Shown one piece after another: positions 56,567 to 64,000 of a stretch of 64,000 nucleotides of DNA. The notes under the pieces were generated by a model. That model worked only from the letters and a program-made list of their open reading frames with translations, was not told the DNA's origin and searched no databases. The DNA lies in contig NZ_JBCDMV010000004.1 of assembly GCF_038433135.1 (NCBI RefSeq), forward strand, positions 62,001-126,000, read 5' to 3'. This DNA comes from Luteococcus sp038433135. GTDB taxonomy: Bacteria > Actinomycetota > Actinomycetes > Propionibacteriales > Propionibacteriaceae. A program made the position numbers and the translations under genes. Positions within the stretch are counted from its first letter, which is position 1. Each line of letters starts with the position of its first letter.

Positions 56567-59515
56567 TCACTTGGCCGGGTTCTTTATGTTCACCCGGGTC
56601 TCCTCGAGCGCCTTGCCGTCGCGGACCACAACCGCGGACGCGGTCTGCCAGGACGGCTGGCGCGGGGAGCGGTAGCCGTCGGCCGCATCCACCGTGAAGG
56701 TCCAGGTGCGATCCTTCCAGACGGCGGTCACCAGCAGTTCGTCGCCGGGCTGGGCATCCTGCACGCTGAAGCTGAAGTTCTTCTTCTCGGCCTTGCCGGT
56801 GATCACCGGCGGGGTGCAGGAGGCGTCCTTGGCGATGGAGACGCGGGTCTCCTCCAGGGCCTTGCCGTCGCGGATCACGACGGCGGTCGCATCGGTCCAG
56901 CTGGGCTTCTTGCCACTCCACCAGCCGGCCTCAGTGAGGTTGACGGTGGTGTACTGCGCCTGACCATTCCAGTGGCCGTCAACCCGCAGCTGGTCACCGG
57001 GGGCGACGTCGGTGGCCTTGAAGCCGAAGGAGTCACAGCTCTGGTAGGGGCTGAGCACCGGGGTCTTGGGCGCCGGCTTGGCGTCGGACAGGCCCACCAG
57101 CACCGGATCGTGGTCGCTGGAGGCATACGGCGTCGGGGCGTAGAAGTCGGTGATGTTGTAGTTGCGACGCGAGTACTGCATCGCCACCGACTCGTCGCCG
57201 TTGATGTTCAGGTCGTCGGCGCCGGTGACCATCGCCAGGGCCTTCTCATTGGCGAAGGCGTGGTCCAGCGAGCCCAGCCGGCCACCGAACTGGTAGCTGG
57301 TGGATTCGGGGCTGAACTTGCGCACCAGGTTGGTGAAGCCCGCCGCTTCGATGATCTGCACCGGGGTCTCCCGGCTGTAGGCGTTGAAGTCGCCGACCAT
57401 GAAGACGGCCTCGTCGGGCCACAGCTGCTTGGTCCAGGCGGTCACGTCGCGCGCCTGCTCCTCCCGCGACGGGTTGGAATTGCCCTGACCGGTGCCGTCG
57501 TCGACGCCGGAGCCCTTGCTCTTGAAGTGGTTGGCGACGGCGACGAAGGTCTTGCCGCTGGCCAGGGACTCGAACTTCTGGCCGAGCGGCTGGCGGGCAT
57601 TGGCGAAGGCCGGGCTGTCCAGGATCACCGAGGCGTCCACCGGCTTGACCTTGGCGCTCTTGTAGATGAAGGCCGTGCGGATCACGTCCTCGCTCACCGG
57701 ACGGGCCAGCGGGCTGCGAACGTAGTCGTAGATACCTGCGCCCACCTTGGCATTGAGCGCATCCACCAGGGTCTTCAGCGCGGCGTCGCGGTCATGGCCG
57801 AAGCGGGCCGCGTTCTCGATCTCCATCAGGCCGACCACGTCGGCGTCCAGCATCTCCAGCGCCGCAATGATCTTGGTCTGCTGGTCCTTCAGCGCGGCCG
57901 GGGTGTAGGCGCCACGGACGGTGCAGCCATTGGCGGTGACGGGATTGCCGTCCATGTCCTTGTAGGCCGAGCAACCCGCCTCGTCCTGACCAAGATCGGT
58001 GAAGTAGTTGAGCACATTCATCGCGCCCAGCTTCAGCTCGCCGCCAACCGCCGGGGCGGCGGTCGGACGGGTGTTCTCCGTGGTGACCGGGTCATTGTCG
58101 TCGGTGGCGCCGACGATCTGGTCAACCGGCTGGTAGTTCCACTGGAAGCGGTAGTCCAGGATCACCGGCTTGGCGAAGGTGACCTTGGAATCGGTGCGCA
58201 TCGGCTCGTCCTGGCTCAGGTACGGCAGCGGGCTGTTCTGCGCGGTGGCATTGCGCATGTAATCCCAGCTGGAGCCGTCGTCCAGGGTGATGTACTTCTT
58301 GACCTGTTCCGCCTCGAAGGCCTGCGCCTCGGCGGGGGCGACGCGATCGGTGGGGGTCCACAGCGGCTTGTCACCCACGGCCAGGCCAACCTGACCGTAG
58401 TTGTTCAGGTTGTAGTTGTTGGTGATGGTGTAGTTGCCCAAGGGCTGCACCAGCATGCCCTCGTAGGCCTCCTTGTCGGCGTCGGTCTCCGGCAGGGTGG
58501 CCAGTTCGGTGGGCTTCACCTCGGCGCAGTCGGTGGCGGGGGTCAGCACCGGCTTGGTGAGCTGGGTGAGGTTGTTGTACTCGGCGGGGATGCCGGTGAC
58601 GGTGTAGCACTCGCCGGGCTTCGCGGTGGGGGCGGCGCCCGTGTACACGAAGATGCCGTCCGAGGCCTGACCCGCGGCCTTGGCGCTGCCGCCGCTGCCG
58701 GGGGTCTGCAGGTAGAAGCCGTTGAAGCCGCCCGTCGGGTAGCTGGCGGTGACGACGCCCTTGGTGGTGACGCTCTGGCCGGCCAGCGGGGTGGCAGTGC
58801 CGGTGCCCTGGATCTCCGCGATGGTCTTCTCCACGGCGGGGGTGGGCTCCGGGGTGGGCTCGGGCGTCGGATCCGGAGTGGGGTCGGGGGTGGGCTCCGG
58901 CGTCGGGTCCGGCGTCGGATCCGTGACGGCGCCCTGATTCTCCGGCTTCGGCGCACCCTTGGTGAAGTCGGCCTGGTTGTTGTCGGTGTCAGCGCCGGCG
59001 GTGCGGCTGACCGAAGTGGTGTTCGACGGCGCGGGGGCGGCGGCGCCCTCGACCTTGGTGGCGGTGCCGTAGCCCACCAGGTCGACCACGGCGCCAGTGG
59101 CGTCGACGATCTCGACGCTGCCCGCGGTGCCGCTCATGGCGGCGGAACAGGTGGCGTCGGGGGTCGGGAGCGCCTCGGTGCCCGCGGTGCCCTTGGCCTG
59201 CTGCACCAGGAAGTGCTTGCCGGGCTGGACGCTGCCGCTCAGGGTGCAGGAATTGCCCGGGTTGCCGGCGGCCGAGTAGTAGTTCAGCTTCCAGCCGGTG
59301 ACGTCGATGGCCGAGGCGGTGCCGTTGAACAGCTCGACGAAGTCATGGGTGTACGGGGCGCCGGAATTGCCGCCACCGCCGTAGACCTCGTCGATCACGA
59401 GGTGGTCGGTGGCTGCCTGGGCGGGCAGGGCGCCGAGGCCCTGCGCAACGAGGCCGAGGCCCAGCGCGGCCGCGGTCAGCCCGCGACGCCAGGACCCGGA
59501 AATACTGTGGGACAT
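56567..59515 (-). CDS. Secreted ExeM/NucH-type nuclease with lamin-tail and C-terminal repeats
   Basis: The 982-residue protein has a signal peptide (1 to about 35, ending AQA). A lamin-tail domain follows (HLVIDEVYGGGGNSG, DFVELFNGT), then a Pro-Thr linker (TPDPTPEP repeats) and an OB-like segment. The endonuclease/exonuclease/phosphatase domain shows VVGLMEIEN, VGDFNAY, SLDHAFAN and SSDHDPVLV. The C-terminus has two similar units, each ending in RDGKALEETRV. It should cut extracellular DNA. It lies between rip1 and ispG, genes that are adjacent in mycobacteria. Confidence 0.88.
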   Translation of the reverse strand: MSHSISGSWRRGLTAAALGLGLVAQGLGALPAQAATDHLVIDEVYGGGGNSGAPYTHDFVELFNGTASAIDVTGWKLNYYSAAGNPGNSCTLSGSVQPGKHFLVQQAKGTAGTEALPTPDATCSAAMSGTAGSVEIVDATGAVVDLVGYGTATKVEGAAAPAPSNTTSVSRTAGADTDNNQADFTKGAPKPENQGAVTDPTPDPTPEPTPDPTPDPTPEPTPEPTPAVEKTIAEIQGTGTATPLAGQSVTTKGVVTASYPTGGFNGFYLQTPGSGGSAKAAGQASDGIFVYTGAAPTAKPGECYTVTGIPAEYNNLTQLTKPVLTPATDCAEVKPTELATLPETDADKEAYEGMLVQPLGNYTITNNYNLNNYGQVGLAVGDKPLWTPTDRVAPAEAQAFEAEQVKKYITLDDGSSWDYMRNATAQNSPLPYLSQDEPMRTDSKVTFAKPVILDYRFQWNYQPVDQIVGATDDNDPVTTENTRPTAAPAVGGELKLGAMNVLNYFTDLGQDEAGCSAYKDMDGNPVTANGCTVRGAYTPAALKDQQTKIIAALEMLDADVVGLMEIENAARFGHDRDAALKTLVDALNAKVGAGIYDYVRSPLARPVSEDVIRTAFIYKSAKVKPVDASVILDSPAFANARQPLGQKFESLASGKTFVAVANHFKSKGSGVDDGTGQGNSNPSREEQARDVTAWTKQLWPDEAVFMVGDFNAYSRETPVQIIEAAGFTNLVRKFSPESTSYQFGGRLGSLDHAFANEKALAMVTGADDLNINGDESVAMQYSRRNYNITDFYAPTPYASSDHDPVLVGLSDAKPAPKTPVLSPYQSCDSFGFKATDVAPGDQLRVDGHWNGQAQYTTVNLTEAGWWSGKKPSWTDATAVVIRDGKALEETRVSIAKDASCTPPVITGKAEKKNFSFSVQDAQPGDELLVTAVWKDRTWTFTVDAADGYRSPRQPSWQTASAVVVRDGKALEETRVNIKNPAK
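58837..58922 (-). repeat. Tandem repeat coding a Pro-Thr linker
   Basis: Short direct repeats of the type GGCGTCGGRTCCGG code for TPDPTPEP units that link the lamin-tail domain to the catalytic part. Such linkers vary in length between strains. Confidence 0.8.
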
Positions 59516-59610
59516 GGGGAATCTCCAGTGGGGAACGAGAGGGATGGCGGATGCCACCGACACGCTATCCAGCTGAGAGCAGGCTGAGGAAGCCCCTCAG
59601 CGTGGGGGTA

Positions 59611-59640
59611 GTTCACTGTTCACCGGAATGTCACCCGCTC
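59611..59640. promoter_or_regulatory. PHO-box-like repeats upstream of the nuclease gene
   Basis: GTTCAC occurs at 59611 and 59618, and TGTCAC at 59629. The last two begin 11-base units (GTTCACCGGAA, TGTCACCCGCT), the spacing of actinobacterial PhoP boxes. It lies about 100-120 bases upstream of the nuclease start, reading on the opposite strand. Confidence 0.4.
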
Positions 59641-59766
59641 TGCGCGTCCAACTGTCGCCCTGCTGACCCAACCGTCGCCCTGCGAGAGAAATAACCATCG
59701 GAAGGCAACCGTCCAACGAGCAAGCCAACCCCAACCCGGGCAGGGCAACCGTCCAACGAGCAAGCC
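59641..59766. repeat. 20-bp-phased repeat array, copy 2
   Basis: Six full 20-base units and part of a seventh lie between the nuclease promoter region and the rip1 stop. Read on the minus strand they give CTCGTTGGACGGTTGCCCTG, a diverged unit, CTCGTTGGACGGTTGCCTTC, the centre CGATGGTTATTTCTCTCGCA, then GGGCGACGGTTGGGTCAGCA and GGGCGACAGTTGGACGCGCA. The order, centre and 20-base phase are the same as at 32651, in opposite orientation. Confidence 0.85.
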
Positions 59767-59780
59767 GGAGGCGGACAGCA

Positions 59781-61070
59781 TCAGAGCAATTTGATCGGCG
59801 TGATCAGGTCGGCCAACACCAGCACCAGGCCGGCGACGGCCAAGAAGGCGCCCACTGCGTAGGCCACAGGCAGCATCCGGGCGGTGTCGACGTGCCCCGG
59901 GTCGGGTCGGCCGAGCAGTCGGGCGAACCCGCGTTTGAGTGCCTCGTACAGGGCGCCGGCGATGTGGCCGCCGTCGAGCGGGGGCAAGGGGACGCAGTTA
60001 AGCAGGCAGACGAACAGGTTGACCGACGCCAACATGGAGAACCAGGAGGCAATCTTGTCCCCCATGCCCAGTTGCTCGCTGCCGGCAATCTGGCCGGCCA
60101 CCTGACTGGCGCCGATGATGGAGATCGGGCCGTTCGCGTCTCGCTTCTGCCCGGTGACCAGATCGGCGGCCACATTCCACACCTTCACCGGGAAGGCGGC
60201 CAGCGCGGTCACCGACTGCCGGGTCTGCAGCCACAGATCGCGCCCGGTGTCGTCCAGGCCGCCGCGGACCAGTTCGGTGCGCGGGGTGACGCCGAGGAAA
60301 CCCGCCTCGACGGTCTTCGTCGGATCCAGTCGGTCGCGCACACCGGTGATGATGGTGGGCGTGCTGGGCAGGGTGATCCGCTCGCCATTGCGCTCCACCA
60401 CCAGCTGCGCCGGCCGGTCGCGGTTGGCGCGGATCAGTTCGCTGAGCTGATCCCAACCGGTCAGTGCGGTGCCGTTGAAACTGAGCAACCGGTCGCCGGG
60501 TAGCACCCCGGCCTTCTTGGCGGGCGAGGCGGGGTCGCCGGGCTGACAGGTGCGCTCTGCGCGGGTGATGGGCACGACGCATTCACTGACTGCTTGGGCG
60601 ACGGGTTGGGCGCGGTACTGGCCGTGCAGCGCGTTCACTCCGGCCAGGATGATGAAGGCCAGCAACAGGTTCATCAGCGGTCCACCCGCCATGATGATGA
60701 TCTTCTGCCAGGCGGGCTTCTGGTAGAACAGCCGGCCGTCGTCGGCCGCGGTGATGGTCTCGTACTCGACGGCCCGGGCGTCGTCGGCCAGCCGCGCCAG
60801 CGGGCTGCGGGTCTCGGCGTCGCCGGCCCGGTGCGGCGGGTACATCCCGATCAGGCGGACATAACCGCCCAGCGGCAACAGTTTGATGCCGTATTCGGTC
60901 TCCCCGCGTCGGGTGGCCCACAGGTTGCGGCCGAAACCCACGAAGTACTGCGTCACCTTCACGCCGAAGAGCTTGGCGGGCAGCAGGTGCCCGATCTCGT
61001 GCAGCGCGATGGAGGCCATGATCAGGGCGAAGAAGCCGATCGCGGCCAGCACGGTGACGAGCAGGGTCAT
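59781..61070 (-). CDS. rip1: Site-2 membrane metalloprotease (Rip1/RseP)
   Basis: The 429-residue protein cleaves membrane-embedded anti-sigma factors or other substrates. It has the zinc motif HEIGH in ALHEIGHLLPAKLFGVKV, a PDZ domain (about 200-290), and the second motif NCVPLPPLDGGHI near the C-terminus, with four membrane helices. Its start overlaps the dxr stop as ATGA, so the two are co-expressed, as in mycobacteria. It might process the anti-sigma-like protein at 1167, but this is only a possibility. Confidence 0.95.
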   Translation of the reverse strand: MTLLVTVLAAIGFFALIMASIALHEIGHLLPAKLFGVKVTQYFVGFGRNLWATRRGETEYGIKLLPLGGYVRLIGMYPPHRAGDAETRSPLARLADDARAVEYETITAADDGRLFYQKPAWQKIIIMAGGPLMNLLLAFIILAGVNALHGQYRAQPVAQAVSECVVPITRAERTCQPGDPASPAKKAGVLPGDRLLSFNGTALTGWDQLSELIRANRDRPAQLVVERNGERITLPSTPTIITGVRDRLDPTKTVEAGFLGVTPRTELVRGGLDDTGRDLWLQTRQSVTALAAFPVKVWNVAADLVTGQKRDANGPISIIGASQVAGQIAGSEQLGMGDKIASWFSMLASVNLFVCLLNCVPLPPLDGGHIAGALYEALKRGFARLLGRPDPGHVDTARMLPVAYAVGAFLAVAGLVLVLADLITPIKLL

Positions 61071-62302
61071 GCGCCGGAGACCTCCGCGGCGCGCTGGCGG
61101 GCCCAGGCGTCGACGGCCAGGACGCCGTCGACGGTCATCTGTTCATCGGTGAGGTGTCCCCCGGGCTGTCCGGCCAAGGCGATGTGCTCATCGACGACGG
61201 TGGCGATGGTGTCCACGATGGCCAGGAAACCGATCTTTCCGGCGCAGAAGGCGTCGACGCAGACCTCATTGGCCGCGTTGAACACGGCCGGGGCGGAGCC
61301 GCCCAGCTTGCCGCAGCGCCGCGCCAGTTCGACGGCCGGGAAGGCGTCGTCGTCCAGAGGCTCGAAGTGCAGGCTCACCGGTGCGGACCAGTCGTTGGGC
61401 GCAGATGCGTCGGCCATCCGGTTGGGCCAATCCAGCCCCAGGGCGATCGGAAGCTTCATGTCCGGCGGGCTGAGCTGGGCGATGGTGGCGCCATCATGGA
61501 ATTCCACCATGGAGTGCACCACCGAGCCCGGGTGGATCACGACGGTGATGTCATCCAGATCCACCCCATAGAGCAGCCCGGCCTCCAGGAGCTCGAGCCC
61601 CTTGTTGACCAGCGTCGAGGAGTTGATGGTGATCACCCGCCCCATGTCCCAGCTGGGGTGCGCCATGGCCTGCGCGGGCGCGACGTCGGTCAGCTCGTCC
61701 CGGCTGCGGCCACGGAAGGGTCCGCCGGAGCAGGTGAGGATCAACCGGCGCACCTCGTCGGCGCGGCCGGCGCGCAGGCACTGGGCGAAGGCGGAGTGTT
61801 CGCTGTCCACGGCGACCATCTGGCCGGGGGCGGCGGCCTCGGTGACCAGTCGCCCGCCGATCACCAGGGATTCCTTGTTGGCAAGGGCAAGCGTGGTGCC
61901 GGCTGCCAGCGTCGCCAGGGTGGGCTTGAGCCCGGCGGCACCGGTGATGCCGTTCAGCACGACGTCGCAGGGGTGCTTGGCCAGCTCGGTGGCGGCATCG
62001 GGCCCCAGCAGGATCTTCGGCAAACGGACATCGCCCACATTCCAGCCGCGCTGCTTGGCCTGGGCGTAGAGGGCGAGCTGCAGGTCCTGTCCCGCGGTGG
62101 CCTTGGCCAGGGCAACGACGTCGGGCTGGAAGTCAAGGATCTGCGCGGCGAAGAGCGCGACGTCGGAGCCGCCGGCCGCGAGCCCCACAACCCGGAAGCG
62201 GTCGCGTCGGCTGGAGATGACCTCCAGCGCCTGGGTTCCGATGGATCCGGTGCTGCCCAGGATCACCACATTGCGAAGCTGTTCGTCTGCCACGCCTTTC
62301 AT
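61067..62302 (-). CDS. dxr: 1-deoxy-D-xylulose-5-phosphate reductoisomerase
   Basis: Dxr commits DXP to the MEP isoprenoid pathway. The 411-residue enzyme has VVILGSTGSIGTQALEV, LANKESLVIGG, VDSEHSAFAQCL and HPSWDMGRVITINSSTLVNKGLE. The start is uncertain: ATG at 62302 has little ribosome site, while a GTG at 62317 has GAGAAT 5 bases before it. IspG, two enzymes later in the same pathway, lies 5 kb away. Confidence 0.95.
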   Translation of the reverse strand: MKGVADEQLRNVVILGSTGSIGTQALEVISSRRDRFRVVGLAAGGSDVALFAAQILDFQPDVVALAKATAGQDLQLALYAQAKQRGWNVGDVRLPKILLGPDAATELAKHPCDVVLNGITGAAGLKPTLATLAAGTTLALANKESLVIGGRLVTEAAAPGQMVAVDSEHSAFAQCLRAGRADEVRRLILTCSGGPFRGRSRDELTDVAPAQAMAHPSWDMGRVITINSSTLVNKGLELLEAGLLYGVDLDDITVVIHPGSVVHSMVEFHDGATIAQLSPPDMKLPIALGLDWPNRMADASAPNDWSAPVSLHFEPLDDDAFPAVELARRCGKLGGSAPAVFNAANEVCVDAFCAGKIGFLAIVDTIATVVDEHIALAGQPGGHLTDEQMTVDGVLAVDAWARQRAAEVSGA

Positions 62303-62394
62303 CCTGACACAGGCCACTGACAATTCTCCCCTGCAGGCACCGTAGCGTCAGCAAGCGAAACTCTTGCGCCGCACCCAATGGTCTGACCTTGACA

Positions 62395-62436
62395 TTGACC
62401 GCATTTGGCACCGACTACGGTGCCAACTGCGGTCAA
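62395..62436 (-). terminator. Hairpin at the end of the alpha/beta hydrolase gene
   Basis: TTGACCGCATTTGGCACCG and CGGTGCCAACTGCGGTCAA are inverted 19-mers with one mismatch and a 4-base loop. The stem begins inside the hydrolase stop codon. It is either a terminator or a target for a protein; no T-run follows. Confidence 0.65.
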
Positions 62437-63320
62437 TAGCGGCGGCACTGGTCCGCAAGCCGCAGCAACTCGTCGCTGACCCGCTGGGGCGCGGCCAGCA
62501 TCACGTTGTGCCCGGCGCGCGGAACCACGACGCGGCGGCAGCCGGGCAGTTCCCTGGCGATCGCCTCCGAATCCTTGGGCGGCACCACCAGGTCAAGGCT
62601 GCCGTTCAGCACCAGGCTGGGCAGGCCACGATAGCCCGCCAAGGCCGGTTCCCGGTGGTGGGTCGACAGGCTGGGCAGGAAGGCGGCCATGGTGGCAAAA
62701 CCAGCGTCACCTGCCATCTCACCGGTCAGCCGGACATCGGCCCGCGACGTGCGCCAGCCGCAGCAGCTCACCCACAGCCCGGCGGTCAGCGCCGGACCGA
62801 GCGCGGTGACCAGCCGCCAGCTGTTGGGGTGGCGCGCCATCCGGCCGAACAGAACGTTGCCGGTGGCCTGCACCAGGTGTGCACCGCGCAGCCCGAGCCC
62901 CAGGAAACCCAGACCATCGCCGTTGGCCGAGGTGGCGACGAAGGCGACGCCGCCCACCCGCTCCTGCACCAGTTCGGGATGACGCTCAGCCAGGGCCATC
63001 AGGGCCATCCCGCCCATCGAATGCCCCACCAACACCACCGGGCCCGCCGTGTGTAGCACCACAAGTTCGGCCAGGTCATCGGCCACCTGGTCAATCGTGC
63101 AGCCCCGAAGATCGGGATTGGCGGAGCGTCCGTGACCGCGCAGGTCCCATTCCAGGACCCGCAGGCCCGCGTCGGCGAGCGCTGCGGCCTGGGCATGCCA
63201 GCAGCCGTGGGCCTGGGCGTAGCCGTGGGTGAGCACCACCGTCACCGCGCCGGCCTGGGGCCCGCCGAACCTCCCCCACAGCCGAACACCATCGCCCGTG
63301 GTGTGCCAGAACTCGCCCAT
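62433..63320 (-). CDS. Alpha/beta hydrolase
   Basis: The 295-residue protein has LTHGYAQAHGCW (oxyanion region), the nucleophile Ser in LVGHSMGGMAL, the Asp in LNGSLDLVVPP and the His in PRAGHNVMLA. This is the esterase, lipase or epoxide hydrolase fold; the substrate is unknown. The ATG has a TAGGCT box 6 bases before it, so it is leaderless. It diverges from the LOG-family gene. Confidence 0.88.
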   Translation of the reverse strand: MGEFWHTTGDGVRLWGRFGGPQAGAVTVVLTHGYAQAHGCWHAQAAALADAGLRVLEWDLRGHGRSANPDLRGCTIDQVADDLAELVVLHTAGPVVLVGHSMGGMALMALAERHPELVQERVGGVAFVATSANGDGLGFLGLGLRGAHLVQATGNVLFGRMARHPNSWRLVTALGPALTAGLWVSCCGWRTSRADVRLTGEMAGDAGFATMAAFLPSLSTHHREPALAGYRGLPSLVLNGSLDLVVPPKDSEAIARELPGCRRVVVPRAGHNVMLAAPQRVSDELLRLADQCRRY

Positions 63321-63326
63321 GGATCG

Positions 63327-63332
63327 AGCCTA
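63327..63332 (-). promoter_or_regulatory. -10 box of the alpha/beta hydrolase gene
   Basis: TAGGCT on the minus strand ends 6 bases before the ATG at 63320. Confidence 0.55.
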
Positions 63333-63376
63333 CGCCCAGCTCCTGTCCCATCCAGCGGGTGACAGCGCGGCCCAAC

Positions 63377-63382
63377 TAGGCT
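63377..63382 (+). promoter_or_regulatory. -10 box of the LOG-family gene
   Basis: TAGGCT ends 7 bases before the ATG at 63390. It is 44 bases from the divergent hydrolase box. Confidence 0.55.
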
Positions 63383-63389
63383 GGCAACC

Positions 63390-64000
63390 ATGATGACGGC
63401 GGATCACGAGATCGACTCGCTGGCGGCCTTCGACGCCCACCTGGCGGCCGGCCTGCGGCTGGACCGGTGCGTGGTGCAGTCGGTGGACCTCACCGAGCGC
63501 AGCGAGCAGCTGAAGCGCACCCCCGTCGAGGCGGCGATCTTCCTGGGATGCCTGATGCGGCCCGGCATCGACGACTCGCTGCGCGACCGCGGCGCGCTGG
63601 TCTTCCCCCGGCTACCGGAACTGCCCTTCAACCCCTACCGGCCGCGGATGTACGAGACGCCGGACCTCTTCGACGCCGTACTGACCGGCGGCGACTATGC
63701 CGACTGCCACGACGCCCGGATCTACGCCTGGCACCGGGCTCAGGGCATCCAGCCCAGTCTGGGCGCCACGTTGTCGATGAGCCTGCACGACCATTCGATG
63801 AGTGAATCCCTGGACGACTGGTGCGCCAGCCGTCCGCCGCAGACCACCATCGGGATCATGGGCGGCCACGCCGCGGCGCGGGGCACCGAGACCTTCCGGC
63901 AGGCCGCCCGGCTGGCCGGGGCCCTGACCCGGGGCGGTCGGTTGGTGATGACCGGCGGCGGCCCGGGCGCGATGGAGGCCAGCAACCTGGGCGCCTACCT
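63390..64000 (+). CDS. LOG-family (Rossmann) protein, 3' end cut off
   Basis: The visible 203 residues begin MMTADHEIDSL. They have an N-terminal region of about 150 residues, then the nucleotide-binding start TTIGIMGGHAAARGT and, before the end of the window, the LOG motif GGGPGAMEASNLGAYL. Proteins with this motif are cytokinin-type phosphoribohydrolases or other nucleotide-binding enzymes. The long N-terminal part is not in the plant-like enzyme. The rest lies outside the window. Confidence 0.8.
   Translation, partial: MMTADHEIDSLAAFDAHLAAGLRLDRCVVQSVDLTERSEQLKRTPVEAAIFLGCLMRPGIDDSLRDRGALVFPRLPELPFNPYRPRMYETPDLFDAVLTGGDYADCHDARIYAWHRAQGIQPSLGATLSMSLHDHSMSESLDDWCASRPPQTTIGIMGGHAAARGTETFRQAARLAGALTRGGRLVMTGGGPGAMEASNLGAY

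Noticed and set aside
1..64000. tRNA, rRNA, transposase or prophage genes
   Set aside because: I saw no cloverleaf with a CCA-type end, no rRNA-like stretch and no DDE-type or phage proteins on either strand. A covariance-model search would be decisive.

Overview
The window is high-GC, densely packed chromosomal DNA of an actinomycete. Evidence: nearly all third positions are G or C, many genes start with GTG, and the backbone gene order is typically actinobacterial (dxr, rip1, ispG, a DUF4081/GNAT gene, proS; then rimP, nusA, ylxR, infB, rbfA, truB, ribF, rpsO, pnp, an M16 peptidase, dapB; then rnj, recG, rsmD, coaD). A member of the Propionibacteriaceae fits the mix of genes, but this is an impression and not a proof. 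I see no rRNA, tRNA, prophage, transposase or CRISPR array.

Layout. 1-1 kb: end of coaD, then rsmD. 1.2-10.1 kb: an accessory block between rsmD and recG, holding a sigma/anti-sigma pair (the sigma gene carries a one-base frameshift), a flavin-type oxidase, a DedA-like membrane protein, a two-component system with an ABC exporter, and an MntA/HepT toxin-antitoxin pair joined to recG. 10.1-16.9 kb: recG, rpmB, rnj, a GNAT, a DUF2993 protein and dapB. 17-25.6 kb: a pullulanase, an Sfp-type phosphopantetheinyl transferase, an M1 peptidase and a poly-lysine-synthetase-like NRPS. 25.6-31.5 kb: M16 peptidase, pnp, rpsO, a GNAT, ribF. 31.7-39.4 kb: azlCD and a complete glucitol/sorbitol PTS operon with regulator, aldolase and an HPr-like protein, lying between ribF and truB. 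39.4-47.5 kb: truB, an AraM-type glycerol-1-phosphate dehydrogenase, rbfA, infB, ylxR, nusA, rimP. 47.7-54.2 kb: a DUF4439 lipoprotein, an MFS/RHH/VOC/TauE operon, a HAD hydrolase and proS. 54.4-62.3 kb: a GNAT, ispG, a large secreted nuclease, rip1 and dxr. 62.4-64 kb: an alpha/beta hydrolase and the start of a LOG-family gene that runs off the end.

How the genes work together. The housekeeping backbone is almost entirely on the minus strand, and the accessory genes sit in its joints. The most notable accessory system is the single-module NRPS with six membrane segments and three hexapeptide-repeat domains, whose specificity residues read DAESIGTVVK, close to a known lysine code. It is followed by an M1 zinc peptidase and has an Sfp-type activating enzyme nearby, so the locus looks like a poly-lysine (or similar basic isopeptide) synthesis, activation and cleavage unit. 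The second notable signal is non-coding: two intergenic loci 27 kb apart share the same strictly 20-bp-phased repeat array with a conserved centre.

Promoters follow a visible rule: a TAGNNT-like -10 box ends 6-8 bases before the start codon of at least a dozen genes, which predicts leaderless mRNAs and was used here to choose several start codons. All assignments come from reading the sequence by eye; no searches were run.
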